From Phocoena phocoena (lineage: Eukaryota; Chordata; Mammalia; Artiodactyla; Phocoenidae): a stretch of 64,000 nucleotides of DNA. Positions 11,730 to 26,200 of this stretch are shown in pieces. The translations under genes were made by a program, and so were the position numbers. The notes beneath the pieces were generated by a model, which was not told the DNA's origin, searched no databases, and saw only the letters and a program-made list of their open reading frames with translations. How positions within the stretch are numbered: the stretch's first letter is position 1; every line of letters starts with the position of its first letter. The DNA lies in NCBI RefSeq assembly GCF_963924675.1, contig NC_089220.1, forward strand, positions 60,708,639 through 60,772,638, given 5' to 3'.

Positions 11730-12539
11730 AAAAAAATAAAAAAAATTAAAACTTTGGTTATCCTGACAAAAAGAAGTCACCAATAACGAAAATCAGGTTT
11801 GCATTAGGCTTTTGACACCAACATATGCAACACCAAAAAAATAGTGAAACAGCACTTACAAAACACTCAAGGAAAGAAAAAATGAGTCAAGGACTCTAAA
11901 CCCAGACATGCTGTCATAAGATATAAAGGCTGCAGGCTAACAGCTGTGAACGTGAAACAATTCAAGGAATATTGTTCTCATGAACCCTTTCTCAGGACTC
12001 TACTAGAAGACTAATTTCAGACCACAAAGAAATGATTGGTTAGGAGGGTAACTTTGGCAAAAAGCCTGGTGATGAGAATTAAATATATTTAACTGAAGAA
12101 CTAAGACTAAACGTGAAATAAAGGTAACAAAATAGTATATGCAAATATTAAATCCTCTGGCAGTGTAGGAATGACGAAACACAATAAAACGGAAGAATAC
12201 AGAGAGAGTGGAAAGCAAGCTGACATGACAAGCTGACAGAACAAGCTCAAGCATATTTAAGGATATAAATATAAACATTTTTCAAAAGAGCATAATACTA
12301 ACTAAAATTGACTAATAGATGAGAGGGAGAAATAAGGGAGGAAGAGATTAAAGGGTCATTTTATTGTTCTTCATAGAAGAGAACTAAAGAAATAAGGAAG
12401 TAAGGGTACAAGGGTGTTTTTATAAAGGTCATCACTAAAGCAAACTGTAAACCTTCCTAAATATTAGAAAAACTCTGAAATTTTAAAATAAAACAGACCA
12501 CAGAATAAAATATTTTAAATACATGTAAACAGAAAATAT
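11730..12539. other. Intron sequence, A-rich, unassigned
   Basis: A-rich on the plus strand. Possibly the start of the old L1-related stretch that follows, but I cannot place it. Confidence 0.4.
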
Positions 12540-13430
12540 GATATAAAATAACAGAACTAAGACCAAACATATTGACCGTGCCAAAATGTCAATGGGATAT
12601 AACCCACCTATTAAAAGATAAATATTTTCAAATTGTCATCTAAACCAAAATCCAGCTCTATGCTGTATAAAAGAGACACAGCTAAAACAAAAGATTCTAA
12701 ACACTGAAAAGGAAGGACAAAGGACTATCAGGCAAAAGCAAACCAAATGAAATCAGAGGTCAGGATCTTCACATCAGATAAAGGAGAATTTATTCCAAAG
12801 AGAAACAAAGAAGAGCATTTGTAATGCTGAAGACTATAATTCACAACACAATGCATATGTAATATGTATGAACATCTATACATGAAATAGCAGCAATTTT
12901 CATAAAGCAGACATTACAAGAGATGTAAAGAAAACTATCTAGGGCCACACTAATTATAGGATACTTGAATAAACCTTTCTCTGTCCAAGATAAACCAAAT
13001 TAAAAAAAAAAAAGTATGGATATAGACTAATTATACTCCAATATTAGAAAATATAAAAGCCCTTCCTCTTGAACATTTTAAGTGCCCTATTAATTTATTC
13101 TTTAGTCAAAGGAGAAACAAAATTTCAAGTGCAATGTTTTGGGAAAACAAAAATAAAAACATTAAAGAGCAAAATACAGGGGATACTGCTGAAAACAGTA
13201 CCTGGGGAAAAAGCATAACCTTAACAATTTATCACAATATAAATGAAAGGGTGACAATAAATGGATTAAGCTCCTGACTCAGAAAGATAGACAAAGAACA
13301 AAATAAAATTGAAGATGAACAAGAGTGAATATAGATTTAAAAAAAACAAAAAATAGCATTTGAGTCATGCAATGCATTACAGTTCAAATAAAATAAATAT
13401 AAAAAATATCACCTAATAGCCCAACACTTT
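12540..13430 (+). mobile_element. Probable old L1/HAL1-related fragment
   Basis: Contains diverged blocks resembling L1 endonuclease-coding sequence ('ataaaagagacacagc', then 'cttcacatcagataaagg'), in the L1 order. The resemblance is weak; no open frame remains. Confidence 0.4.
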
Positions 13431-13930
13431 CATTTCAGCCATTCTGAATTAAGGTCCAAAAAGATTAAGTTGTCATGAAAACCAGAACTAACAGACATAT
13501 CTCCTTACTCCAGTCAAGTGCTCATGTGACTGAAACTTAGCAAAGGTAGAAATTAAGACGAGTTAGATAATCACATCACGAAAGAGAGTCTGGAAGGAAG
13601 TCTGACATTTGGCTAAGTGGGGGCAAAGAGCAGAGGATTCCAGGCTGGAAGCTGGTGACAATGGATAGCAAGGCGACTGCCGGCACTCAGAGAAGTCCAA
13701 AACAATGTTTACTGGACAAGTGCTGAGTGGCTGATGATAAAGAGGAGAAAAAATCCATAGAGGTGTAAACATTTAATAAATAATTATAAACATTTTTATG
13801 AAAGAGAAAAAAATTTTCAAAGAGCTAATGAATAAATTAGCCTGACATATAAGGATTGCATTTTGAAACTATATGTAGCAGAGAAAGCATTTACGGTCAA
13901 AAAGAAAATGTTAATGAAAACTCACATTAC

Positions 13931-14101
13931 CTGGGAAAACTGTCTGTGGTGAAGATAGATATTTCCTGCATTAAAGTAAGCCAGCGAGTACGTGGGGTTT
14001 AGAGAAATTGCTGCTTGATAGTCTCTCATTGCATTCTGTTGTTGACCCATAAACTCATGAATCACACCACGATTTGTTAAGAATTCTGCTCTAGTATTGA
14101 T
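13931..14101 (-). CDS. TTC6: TTC6 exon 16 of window (residues 667-723)
   Basis: A 171-nt, phase 0-0 exon with acceptor ATTGCAG and donor CAG|GTAATG. It encodes a complete TPR (LTNRGVIHEFMGQQQNAM, then RDYQAAISLNPTY) and helix A of the next (LAYFNAGNIYLHHRQFSQ). An 8.3 kb intron follows in the direction of transcription. Confidence 0.91.
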
Positions 14102-14845
14102 CTGCAATATAACAGTATGAGTATTTAGCATCTGGGAATAGTACTTATCTCCAACTTCATGTCTGCAAAAATGGACGTTATGAAATCTCTTTGTGGGAAA
14201 CTAGTAATTTTACAGGGCAGGTGAAACCCCATTAGAGCAAATATTTTGAGAGACAACTCCGAATGAAGTTGGTTCAGTGTCAACACTTTATTTGGTTGCA
14301 ATAAAACAAATAATCTTAGTGCTCTACTCAGTTCCTTTGCAAAGAATAGATGTAAGGGGAAAAACGCTCATCTGTTTAGCTCTGTTAAAGATTACAACAT
14401 CTACCTAAATTTACAAAAAAAGAATCCAAAATCTAGAAGAAAAAAGGCAAATTTTCCGTCACTGCATTTTTTATTTGCCATTTCGCTACAGAAGAAGCTG
14501 GGGATTTACACTATTCTTTCTTTAGTTCCTTGAAACCCAGAACGTTATTTTATTTTTTGCATTCATTTTTTATTACACAATAATACTGATGTATCATGAA
14601 ACTATAAATTTGCATTTACTGAGAGGAATCAACATTTATTAGGGATTTGTTTTTAAATTTTTTAAATGCATTAGGTTATAAAACTGGTAAGCTATAATAA
14701 CTCTCTAGGAATCTCCTGGGGAAAAAATACAAATATTATTTTCTTTACAAGTCACTTTTAGAAAGCAACAGAGAACTTATTTGATCTTACTCACTGATGA
14801 TGTTAATTTAATGCTAATGATAATATAATCTGAGTGGATTTTTAC
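14102..14845. other. Intron between exons 15 and 16
   Basis: 744 bp, AT-rich. No repeat or additional exon recognised. Confidence 0.6.
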
Positions 14846-14998
14846 CTTTATGGCAGCATTTATATCCTGAATTGCAGCAAAATTATCACCCATCTGAAGA
14901 GAGACCACAGCTCTTCCTTCATAGGCTAGGTAGCTCTTCGGATCAACTTCTATGGCAATGGTAAAGTGGTTCCAAGCTTTCTGGAATTTTCCTTGGGC
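14846..14998 (-). CDS. TTC6: TTC6 exon 15 of window (residues 616-666)
   Basis: A 153-nt, phase 0-0 exon with acceptor ATTTTAG and donor AAG|GTAAAA. It encodes helix B KAWNHFTIAIEVDPKS and a full TPR (YLAYEGRAVVSLQMGDN, then AAIQDINAAIK). Together with exon 16 it forms a pair of frame-neutral exons. Confidence 0.9.
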
Positions 14999-16199
14999 CT
15001 AAAATAATTTTCCGTTTACACCAAGTAGGAAATTGTCCATATCATGACAAATGTTTATGATTCTAACTTAATCAAATAAAGACTTTAGTAAGGGTATATT
15101 TATATTGTGCTTAATCTAAGATATTTTAAACAAGGAAGTAGGCAATACTGTGAGTGCATTCAATTGACTGATTACCTCTGAGCATTTATGCTGAAATTTT
15201 AATTAACTGAAATAAATCTAATTGTCAGAGCCATCTCTTATACCAGTCTTGAACAACATAAAATCTTCACCACGACGGGAAACACCAATGCTTCTGACAA
15301 TCACCACAAATTTTACACTGAGCTCTGCACACACAGGCAGGAATTGTCTATTTGCTTGGCATTGAATCTCCAGTTATACATACTATACATAATAAAATAA
15401 ATATGTGTTGAATAAGTAAATGAATAAACTGATGGTATAAAGCCTATTTGATAAATTGTACCAGCATCACACATTCCATGAAAACTGCATGCAAATCTAC
15501 CAAGCAGGTGTTTACACCAACCTTAGCGCCAACTGGAAAAAAAGAAAGAAGGTTAGGAGAGGACACTGTTAACAGAATGATATCAGAGTATTTCCTAGAG
15601 AAGGCCATTTGGCAACTAAATACCTCATCACAGGAAGGCAGTGAGTTGATAAATTCAGCACAGTCCGGGGACTGTCCTTTATTCCTGTGGGTTCAAAATC
15701 CCAACTTGCCAGAGCCTCAGAAGCGGACTCTCACATAAACCAAGCAAGCCCAGTGACTCTTGCATAAAATGAACACGAAATATAACTCATAAGTTAACTA
15801 GACATTGTTCTTTAACCAGTAAAGCTTCTCCCTCACAGTAAATTATGTGGAAACCAACATCGAATTGAACAAGGAATTGAACTTGTCTGTTCTGACAACA
15901 ATTGTTTTGCTCACTTCCATAACTCTAGTGGTAGGCACATAGTAGGGGAATCTGTTTCATATTTGTCCAAGAAATGGTCACTCTTCCCCCGAACAGGATT
16001 TGATGGGCCTCTCTAACTCTCCTTTTTCAGTCCTTCCTTTCCTGATTCAAGTCTTCCTCACACTAATGTGTTTTTCAATCCTCCTTCAGGTTGATATATA
16101 TCAGTGAAATCTTCATAAAACACAAATCCGATGTCACTGCTCTGGTGAGTGACATTCACATTTTTCACTGACCTGGACCAGTTAAAAAGACCTTCACCT
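14999..16199. other. Intron sequence, unassigned
   Basis: First part of the 2.7 kb intron between exons 14 and 15. The open frame at 15448-15738 on the plus strand has no family resemblance and no splice context. Confidence 0.5.
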
Positions 16200-16665
16200 C
16201 CAGTCATTACTCAATTCAGTCGCATCCCATACCACTCTCCCCTTGTCCATAACATTCCATCCCCTTGAGCCCTCTGTCTCTTTCTCACAAGACTTTATAA
16301 TGGGCTGTTCCCTCTCTCTGGAACACAGTGTTCTAAGCCCTAACTCCTAGTCCTAATTCTAGTCTTTCACACCTCGGTTTAAATGTTAATTTCTCAAAAA
16401 GCCTTCCCTCACCCCTAAAATGAAGCTAGGTTCCCTGGTTATAAGTTGTCCTAAAACCCATCCTTTTTCTTTGTTGCACTTATCCTGAATAGAATTAAAT
16501 AATTATTAATAAGACTGCTTGGTGCTTATCTCTCCAGTAGGTAGTAAACTCTACAAGAAGAACCAGCGTATTTTGGGCACTGCTGTATCACTAGGCCTAG
16601 ATCAGTTCCCGTCCTATACTAGGTGCTCAGTAAATCCTTGTTGAAGGCAATGAATGATGCTGTTA
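16200..16665 (+). mobile_element. L2 3' end fragment
   Basis: Shows 'gccttccctcacccctaaaa', then 'ggtagtaaactctacaagaa', 'gggcactgctgtatcacta' and the closing block 'taggtgctcagtaaatcctt', which are in the L2 3' order. Confidence 0.75.
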
Positions 16666-17744
16666 ACACATTTCTTTTGATTACAGTAAGTTCTAGCTGT
16701 TTTAGGAGTCACCCTGTCTCTAAATTGACTTTGCAAATTTCTACTGTGATCAAATAATGGCTAATTTTATGTTTAACACTCATAAGGCAATCTTACTTCC
16801 CTTATTAATCAGTTCTTGGGCATACCTCACTATAACCAAACCCACAACCACCTCCAATATTATTAATCTTAGGTCAGCCAAATTCACTTATTTCTAAATG
16901 AAAAAAATTCAACTTTAATGACAGATTATTAATAGGAATTTCTGCAAATTACCATAATTTAAACATACTTTGGACCACTGTTTAAATTTTTTAATATTAA
17001 AAGGGATAAAAAGATTATTCCTTTCCTTTTCATGGAAAATATAACACATCTAGCACTTTATTCCACGAATACCACTACATCTTTTGTTAATGCACATAGC
17101 TCGGTGAGTGCATGGGTCAGGTCAGAGTGTCCCAGAAATCACTCAGAGACCTGTGTGACAACACAACAGAGCAACACCCTTCCAACTTGCTGGAAGGACA
17201 AATGCCTGGTCTCTTGCCTTCCGGTATGTTCTAATTCACTGCCATTTGGAAGATGACCTGAATTCAGAAATCTCTATGCAGTGGTTGTCTGATCCATCGC
17301 ATAGATCATACATTGTTTATTCCCTTTAGCTTTTCACTAATTTAATAGGCCAAAACCTATGGAGCCCAGGTATAAGCTAGTGAAACAAATTTTAGCCAGG
17401 TTCTTATATGTGAAACTCATCAGGCAAGTTTAAAAGTTGTCTATAAGTGTGGTAGGTATAAGGGGGTGAGGTAGAAAGGGGTGCAGGCGTTAAGGAAACT
17501 CAAGTTCAGAAGATCCTCATCTCACTATCACACCAGGTCCCTGGGTATGCTCTCCAGGCAGGCTGCCTATAACTCATCAAACCCCTGCTTCTCACTGCTG
17601 CTCTGAATACGAATAAGAAAAGAAAGGTAAAATGTTCATAGCCAAAGAAATATCATGTATCCCCATCACCACTAACAGGCCAGATATATTCTTTTTCTTG
17701 CCCAAAAGGTGCTTCCGTGGTAAAATGTTGTTATACAATATTAC
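16666..17744. other. Intron sequence, unassigned
   Basis: No element recognised between the L2 relic and exon 14. Confidence 0.5.
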
Positions 17745-17955
17745 CTGCAAATTGTAGCCTAAACAAATTCTGGCTTTTGTATAGACTGGATTAAAATGCA
17801 GTGCTTTCAGAAAGTCCTTCTGTGCTTGTTTGATGGCCTCATCATGTCCATATTCCATGTAAGAATTTCCCCGTCCGATGTAAGCATCCAGAAAACAGGG
17901 ATCAATTTTCACAGCCCAGGTAAAGAAATTGACAGCTTCTTCAAACTCTTTATTT
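17745..17955 (-). CDS. TTC6: TTC6 exon 14 of window (residues 545-615)
   Basis: A 211-nt exon with acceptor GTTTTCAG and donor CAG|GTAATA. Its first A completes Arg 545 and it leaves in phase 0. It encodes helix B EEAVNFFTWAVKIDP, a full TPR (DAYIGRGNSYMEYG, then KDFLKALHFNPVY), and the next helix A (ARICLGYNLQ). The middle unit has a few extra residues (HDEAIKQAQ) between its two helices. Confidence 0.9.
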
Positions 17956-18694
17956 CTGAAAACAAATTAAAATATTGATGCTTTCTGGTGAATAATCTAA
18001 CTGCTTTCCTGTATATAACCTCTTCATAAAGAAATGCATTGACCCTTAAAAAACTTAATTTTTATTATTTTTATTATCATAAGAACTAATTGTGTAAGTC
18101 CATATGACCTAAGGAAGCCTGATGGATTCTTTAAAGATATTGGTAAAAGGAAAGAGGGGAGGTAAGAGACATTTTTATAGCAGAATATATTGGGATGACA
18201 TGCTAGAGTTCTTTTTCAGAATTATAAAAATCTGAATGGCCTTCTTGAACCTGTTTTTAACAGTTATCAGTGGCCAGTATAGAAAGACATATGCTATTAT
18301 TTATAAAATACGCTATTTAAATCAGATTAAAATAAATCCATTGTTATTTATTTAATATGTCCTTTATAATGAAAGGAGCTAAATTTTTATCACATGGGAG
18401 TTCTTACTTCAGATCTTCTATAAAGGCAGCCCATTTCATCTTGGACACCAAGAGAGGAGGGGAGAAAAAGAAGTAAAATGCATTTTATTTATTAACTTGT
18501 GAATATATGTGACTAAATGATAACTCTGTCTCTCTATCTTCCTTAATTAGTCTCCTATGGTGAGGAGAGGGCTGTTGAAGGAATCGAATATTCCCATGTC
18601 CATGGGTATATAAAGTCACTTTTCCACTTCACGTGCATATCTAATAATTATTTTTAATATCAATTAATATGGAGAGTCTAGAATTTTTTTTAAT

Positions 18695-18960
18695 AGAATG
18701 AAGGCACTAACACTGAATAACTGCTTACTTACCAGGTACTGTGCTAAGTGCTTTACATATGCGATTTTACTTAATCCTTCCAACATTTCTGTAAGCTTGT
18801 TATAATTTTTTATATTTTATAGATTAAAAGAATATCATGGCTCAGAAAAGTTTGCACATAGTAAATAGCATGCTAAGATTGCACTGAGCAAATATCTGGG
18901 ACTCAAACTCAGGTGAGCCAGACTCCAAAATCCATGCTTTCCCACAGTCATCTCTAACCA
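18695..18960 (-). mobile_element. MIR SINE fragment
   Basis: Reverse-orientation MIR: 'ccaggtactgtgctaagtgc', 'acttaatccttccaac', then 'ggctcagaaaagt' and 'tgggactcaaactcagg'. Confidence 0.7.
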
Positions 18961-21900
18961 CATTCTTCACCTTTAACATACTTGTAAATTGGTGCACAAG
19001 AGCCAGTGAGCTGATATCTCAACAGTGTAGTCAGAATAAAGCCTTGGAGTTCAAATCTAAGCCCAAACATACAAATTAATAGTAATTTTTCAAAACTGTT
19101 AGAAGGATCAAAAGACAGCATGTGAAAAACCCTTAGCACAGAGACCCTCCCCCAATAAAGATTATTATCTTCCTTCCATTCTTTTCATTACTTCTCAAAA
19201 AGTTTTCAAATTTTTATGAGATGCATCATTACTTTGCTAACTTTTCCTTTGTAAAATACATGGAACACAGGGTAACCGTTCTAGAAACTACCATCTCTTA
19301 GATATTACTCAGCATTATCTTTTAAAATACTGTTTCCCAAACCTCAGCCCCTCCTCTGTGACAGTTGCCCTATGTTCCACCTACACTATCGTTTACTTAG
19401 TATTTTTCTTTAAGTCAAGTTACTCTTTTACTTAAGTGAATCTATTTTTTAAAATAACTTAATTTCAACACCACAAATACAAAATCAGTTTCTCATGCCA
19501 TAAACAGAAGGCAACCATGAAAATAAATAAATATTGGTGTTGGATAGTGTAGTCTGCAGAAAACTAAACCTGAGAGCTGTACCATCTATTACAAAGTGTG
19601 GGAAAGATGTTAAAGACTAACTCTTAGCTGACACCTTCTCCTTGATGTATTCAGAAGGTTTGAGAAAGAATTCACTTTGAAACTGAAAAGCAATTCAGCT
19701 GCTCATAATGTGATTCAATATTTCTTTAATGCTTGTGCACACCATGAAAAATAATGGAGTTACTCATGATATTTGCTCCATGTTTTGGCAAACACTACCC
19801 AAAAGCATTCACCAAGTATTGTGTCAGAAGATCACCCAAGAATCAACAGTGAAGCACCAGGAAAGCCTGGCCTCTGACGTTACAAACAGGGGAAGGTTAA
19901 CATTCACATACGTAAGCCAACTGGTATCTTCTGAGTTCACTCTGTGGATTCTCACTAAGAAAACATGGGCTCCCTTCCCTCAAGTAGTTTACAATGAGAC
20001 TATCCTCCTCCTTCCTCATAACTAGCACTATTTGAGAAGTAAAAGTTCACTGAGTATGAGGTCACAATGCTTGTAGCCACTTTCTCACTGTAGTACAGAA
20101 AAAATTCTAGCATAAATAACAAATTTTTTATCAAGAATAATTACACAGTAGTATTGCTGTATAAAAATGCATTTAGTTGATAGGTTTTGCTATGCTCAGT
20201 ATTTCTATCTATGGATAGTGAACTACTTACTTATGATGCATACCTATGGTGACCATGTAAACTGAAGTTTACAGGGCAACCCCAGCTCTCTCATATTTTT
20301 CCCACAAAACATTGAAATGCTTCTGCTATATTTACATCCAAATTGTATCATACACATTGCTCCCCTCTTACGCAGAGGGAGATTTAAAATCCTTGTGAGT
20401 ACATATGCCGATACATGGTTTATAAAACATAATCTCACCCTTTGAATAGTCTAACCAATTTAAAAAGAAAAAGAACAAGCAATGAATTGAAGCTATTTTT
20501 CTATACATATCTAGTTATCAGCACTAATGTTTAACGAACATCTAGTCTGTTCTGACTAAGTAAATAATCATTAAACCTTAAACCTGGAAAGGGATCCCGA
20601 AAGCTACTTGGCAAGCTCTTCAAAGCTGATGATAACTAAAAATCAAGTCCAGAAGAGGTGAGAGAGCCAAAGCCAGAGACTCCCAAACCCCTCCACCACT
20701 AGAAAAAAAAGAAAAACTCCATACACACAACAACTTCACTTTTCTGAAGATGTGTGTATCACACAGTGCCCTGCAGGTTGGAGCTCCTGTTAAATAATCA
20801 CATGGTAGTTAGACAATGAAAAAATGTGGCAGTGTCTCTTATATCAGGATACAGGTTCACTGGCACATAAATTGCTAAACATCAATTACACAAATATAAA
20901 AGTATATTAAATTAGTTTTTCTAAAACAAAAAGTGTTTGTATAAATCTAAAATAACGTGATCACTGACGGAAGGTGCATGCCTCTCATTATGGTGTCTAT
21001 TAACTAAGAATCGTGTGCTCAGCTTGCAGGCTAGGCCACGGACACCAAGGCCCACCTCATTTTCCAAATTAATCACATAGGTGACCAGATGTTCCCTACT
21101 GAGTTGTACAAATGAATCATAAATACCTCCCAAAACTAAAGAATGTGGCTTGCAGAGTCGAAGATTCAGAAATATTTTATACAAATATAAGAATGGTAAA
21201 ATAAATGTGCTGAAGTAAAAAATGGACAGAATATGTAACTCTGAGCCACCAGGCTCTCCCTCTGTGACATTTTTTTTTTTAATCTTAAGGTAGCTTTCTC
21301 AAAGAGATCTAAAAATTAACTCTACCTTAACACCCTTAGTGATCAAATTGGGCAACAAGTAGGATATTCAGCCTAAGGAATGTTGTCTCCTAGCAACCAC
21401 AAGAGTGAGAACCAGAGATATACAAAGGCACACTTCAAAAGTCTGCAACCCCACGAGTTCAAAAGATCAAAGCCCTAAAATTTAAAGATTTATTACTTTT
21501 TAAAAATTTTCCAAATGGGAGAATTTTTACTTTCTCCACCATAAGACGCCAATAGTGAATCTCATTATTTACAATCCATGCTGCTGTAGTAATAGGTTAT
21601 AGCTCACCTTGAAAAGCAAAAATATTTTTCCTGAAATAAATGTAACCAATCACTAAACACTCCATATTGTTAAATTCAGTAAAACTGTTAAAACACATGG
21701 AATTGGGACTATGAGTTATCAGAGCTTTACTGTTGATTTAAATTCTACTTTTATTAACGGACAATAGAGATTCTAGCGGGATGATGAAAGGTGGTTGTTT
21801 GGAATTGCAAAGCAGTTATCAGCTTAAGGAGGATCCACCATATATACCCAGTGATTACATTTCATAAAAGAGATCAGGAACTGACACACAGAGAAATTTA

Positions 21901-23215
21901 CTGACTCTAATAGTTGCAAAACATCGGAATGAGGTTGAGAAAAATTTTGGTGTCTATTTTTAGTTTTAAGAGAATTCAATGACCTCAGACATTTTTGGCC
22001 TGCACTCGCCTACCAAAACAAACACATCAGTCATCGTTATTCCATTTCTTTTTAAGAATGACAATTACTTAAAAAGATAAATTGTACAAAGGTTGCTGGA
22101 TTAAAATAGACAATGGTGTGACTGTGTTTTGCTGTCTGTATAAAATTAAAGGTCCGAGACCAGTTTAGGCCTTTTAACCAAAAACGCCTTCACAAGTTTC
22201 AGTTATCATACTACTATGTTCATAAAATTTTAAAAATCTAATTCTCATAGGGAAATGTACCTGTACTAGCTATGTAATAAAAGGGGAAAAAAAGAATTTC
22301 AATTTCCTAAATAATTCAAACTATGTTTTATTGTCTAAATTGTATATTTACACAGCCTAGTCTACTATCCTAATTTCCTCATCCAATTAACTGCTATTGT
22401 TTCTCTCATGAAAAATAATGCTGTAAACTATTACTTAACCAAATACACTTTATTTCACATTAAAATACTCATGTGCTGCATTTCTATGCTTTTAAAAGCA
22501 AAGTGTTAGAAATTAATTTTTAAATGTCAAATGTATGTGTAGAAATGTAAGTATTATAGTTAGCAAAATCAATCTACTATACTCTAATATTATCTCAGAG
22601 TAAATTTTAAACTGACCTTCTTCTGTATTATAGCCTCATATAACTGTTCTTTTTTCTCCCGTCTATAACTTACTTATTTTTACAATAATACCAGAAACAG
22701 GTAATAATGTTTTAAGTAATACATTTTTTGTAGATTTTATTATACCTTGTAGATACTTACTGGTATTATTTTAATCATTTTTAGATTTAGAAATGCTTTC
22801 TAAATGTAAAATTTTCTTGGAAATATAATATTTTTCTAAATCAACCTCTCTTCCAAGAAACAGGCTTTTTAAAAGTTAGTTCCATTTTATGAACAAAGTT
22901 AATAACTTTATTTTATTCTTAGACATTTCAAGTTACGCATGATTTCATTCTGTGTATTACCAAGGTCCTTTCCAATAAATGGGCTTGAATCAGATGGATA
23001 CTCGCAATGCTCTGATGCAGGTATTTACTTGCTGACTTGGCTAAAATAGTTTATTAGTAGGTAGAAGAGTGCTGATACAGGGATTCTTTGTGCCTCTCTC
23101 CATTTTTGTACTCTGTCACTTCCACAATATTCTCCTGTTTCTTCTATTCTTCTATTATAATTATAAATCTGATGGTCTCACTTGCTCTCACCTCAACATA
23201 AATTGCACCCCATAC
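18961..23215. other. Intron sequence, AT-rich, unassigned
   Basis: Over 4 kb between exons 13 and 14 with no element I can name. Short open frames (for example 19729-20025 and 20921-21184) show no domain, no repeat register and no consensus splice pair joining the TPR frame. Confidence 0.5.
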
Positions 23216-23289
23216 CTGTGATAGCACATGGCAGTAGCTTGACAAAGGCTCACATCAGTCTTGCTTATCAGTGCAGCTTGTTTAAAATC
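23216..23289 (-). CDS. TTC6: TTC6 exon 13 of window (residues 521-545), 74 nt
   Basis: This small exon was found because the phase of exon 14 (one base of an Arg codon missing) requires an exon ending after two bases. The sequence has acceptor CTTTCAG, 74 coding bases and donor CAG|GTATGG. It encodes DFKQAALISKTDVSLCQATA then MCYH, which is helix B plus helix A in perfect TPR register. Phase, splice sites and repeat spacing all agree, so it is well supported despite its size. Confidence 0.88.
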
Positions 23290-26200
23290 CTGAAAGAGTT
23301 TAACAAATTTTTGTTAATTTTACAGCATTATATTTTGTGCTTTCTTAAACTTCCTTCTAACATCGATTCTACCGTGAATAAAATTTACACAAGCATTAAA
23401 ATATACATCTTCTTAAAACCCTTATTTCTTCCTTTTAGTATCACATATAGAGCGAAACAGATGGAGCAGAGGAAACCCATAACCAAAAACTCACTCAGAA
23501 TCTTGCGCTACTGTCCACTTTTCCTGTGATTTTGCCTGGTATTATAAGGAGGTATCAGGTTTACTTTCTTTTTATTGTTTTTTCCCAGTGAACACCACCA
23601 GAGACTTCCCTATCCAGACAGAGATAGAAACTTACCTGCAGAGAACCTTATGACTATAGGACAAACAGGCACTCAGGCCCAGGGAAAGGGCATAACTGAG
23701 CCTCTATGTGTATTAACTAAAGCAGCTGCTACCTTTGCAACCCACACTTCTAGGGGAAAATGTGTCATTTTATCCTGAGATCCTAGAGGCCTCCCAAGAG
23801 GGAGCAATGGAAACGCTAACCACAAGATTTGAAGTCAGGGCAGTCAGCTGGGGTGGACATGAATGGCACTGGGGAAGAGGTTAAGAGAACTAAAAGTGCT
23901 AAGTCTGCCAGAGATACTGCCGCTGTGGCACCAGAGACACAGTGTCTGAAGCTCTTTAGCTTTTCAAAGCCCTACATAAACAACTGAAACCTGAAGCAAA
24001 ATAAAAACATCACTAAACTGAAATAAATAAAATATCTAAATATCTACATATCAAAAGATCATGTCAACTGCAATGAGATATATATGCATATTTGTGTGCG
24101 TACATATATACATAAATTATGTGAGACTGATTTCAATGTTTGCCATAAAATGGGAAGGAACCTTCCGAAAGTAAGAGTTCAAAGCCTATGAAGGAATAAA
24201 GACGGCTCTGGTTTTTCCCAGAGGACTGCTTCAGCGAGAATCCTCTTGGGCAGTTTTGGTTGTGAGCTCACTTGACCAAGCTAGACTGTAGAGAGCACTC
24301 TATCGTCCCCTGGAGTGACCAAAAGAAACCCTTCCAGACTCCCTTCTCATTTCCAGGAGGCTGGGACGTGGGCATTCTACAATCTTAAAGGGCAAGTGTC
24401 AGAGTTCTGGTTTCAACCCAACAAGGGAGGACCCAACCGTAACGACAGTCTCCCTCCTCCCTCCCCTCCTCCATCCCTTTCCCCTCCCCCTCATCCTTCC
24501 ACAAACCTTCCTTGGCTGTACTAGAGAGAGGAAGATGGCTGTTTTATGGGGGTAGAATAAGTTTTCTGCTAATACTGGGGGTGGAAGATGGAGCAGTACA
24601 GTCAAACTGAGCACTCCTGGATCCTACTGGAGGAGAAGGGTATTAGTCACAGACCCATCTGAGAATATGGACTCCCCACTTAGATTCCCAGCATATTTTG
24701 ATACTAAATGGAATTATTTGTTAGAAAATAAGAAATGTATTGTCTAATCAAATATGCTACCAGATAACTCCCGTAGGAGAATTTTTTTTTTTTTTCTGAA
24801 ATGGGGGCAAACTTACAGTGTAACTGAGATTTATTACAAACATTCCCATTAATTTTGGGAGTTATAAGGAGTGACCACAAACTTAAAAGGCTGAGAATAC
24901 CAAGTTTAGTATTATAATCAGATAAAACTTAAAAAGTCAGCTTGACTCTATATATAAAATCATTATGATGCTACATGGTAATTAGACATTATCAGCAACA
25001 GACACAAATGATGACTTAGGATTACTCAGAATAAAGCTAACTGCAGTTTTTATGATTTTCCTCTTCTGCACTAGTTTTATTTCTAATATGGATCATAAAT
25101 AACAAACCACACAAAGTCACTCACATACAAAGCAAATTCCCTCCACTCCCTTCCTTCTGCTGATGAGTTTATTTGTAAGACTCTTCACCTGCACCGTCTT
25201 CCTGTGTGTCAGAGGATGCGCTCTTGACCTCATCCTTCCCATCTCTGGAAACTTGCTCCATCATCTTCTACTGTCCTTTGTAACTTTAATCCTTTTCTCA
25301 CCACCCCAACCTAGTATGCCTTCCCTCAAACCTGCCTGCCCGCAAGCTACACATGGCTTTGTCTTTCTAGTTCCTGTCACTACCAATCTCTGAAAGCAGA
25401 GTCAACACTCACCATCTCCATGTCCCCAAACGCCATCAACTTCTTGTTGTTTAGTAAGTCCAATTTCATTTCGTAATTTGAAAACTGCCTCTAAAGGCAT
25501 TTTAAAATTTATTTTTATTTTTCTCAAAGTAACTCATGTATCCAGGGTAGGGTAGAGGGTCCAATGAAACTAGAAAACTCACAATGCTTACAGGGATGCC
25601 CTGTGCCACCTCTCCTTATCTCTGAGCCCTGCTCCCCAGAGTCAACCATTTTTACATCTTGCTGTTATTTCTTCTGCTATTTACCTCTGAATTTCTAAAT
25701 AACATGAGTATTTTATCATGTTTAACTTCCAACATAGGATAGAACTTAGCTACCTTACACCATCACTCCACACACCGCCCCTTCTTCCACCATCTCCATA
25801 TCCCTATGACAATGTGTTTATTTTACTCTTTATTTTACTTCCCTCAAGTGTAGAATCTTTGGCCACCCACTCATATTTAAGTTTTAAAATCGGGAATGGT
25901 AGTTTGGGGTGTCTGGGCACCTCTTCTCCACTATCTTTAACCTTGTGGGATTATGTCCTTTTTATTCCTTTACTGTCTTCCTGGTTTTCAAGGGGACAAA
26001 GAAATAAACAAATGTTCTCAATCCAACAAGCTTAACCATTAACTTCCTAAACAATTCCAGTTTAAATGCCGCACTCTACTTCCCGTGTTCTTATGAAGAT
26101 CACACAACTATCAATTAACTAACATGTGTTCAGTGCTCATCCTATTTGACCTTTCTGTTAATCAATCATTCCCACTAAAAATGTTTCCCTGGTTAGGTTT

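Noticed and set aside
18400..18440. Possible small exon in the intron between exons 13 and 14
   Set aside because: The minus-strand reading (MKWAAFIEDLK then stop) has no TPR register, and adding it would break the phase between exons 13 and 14.
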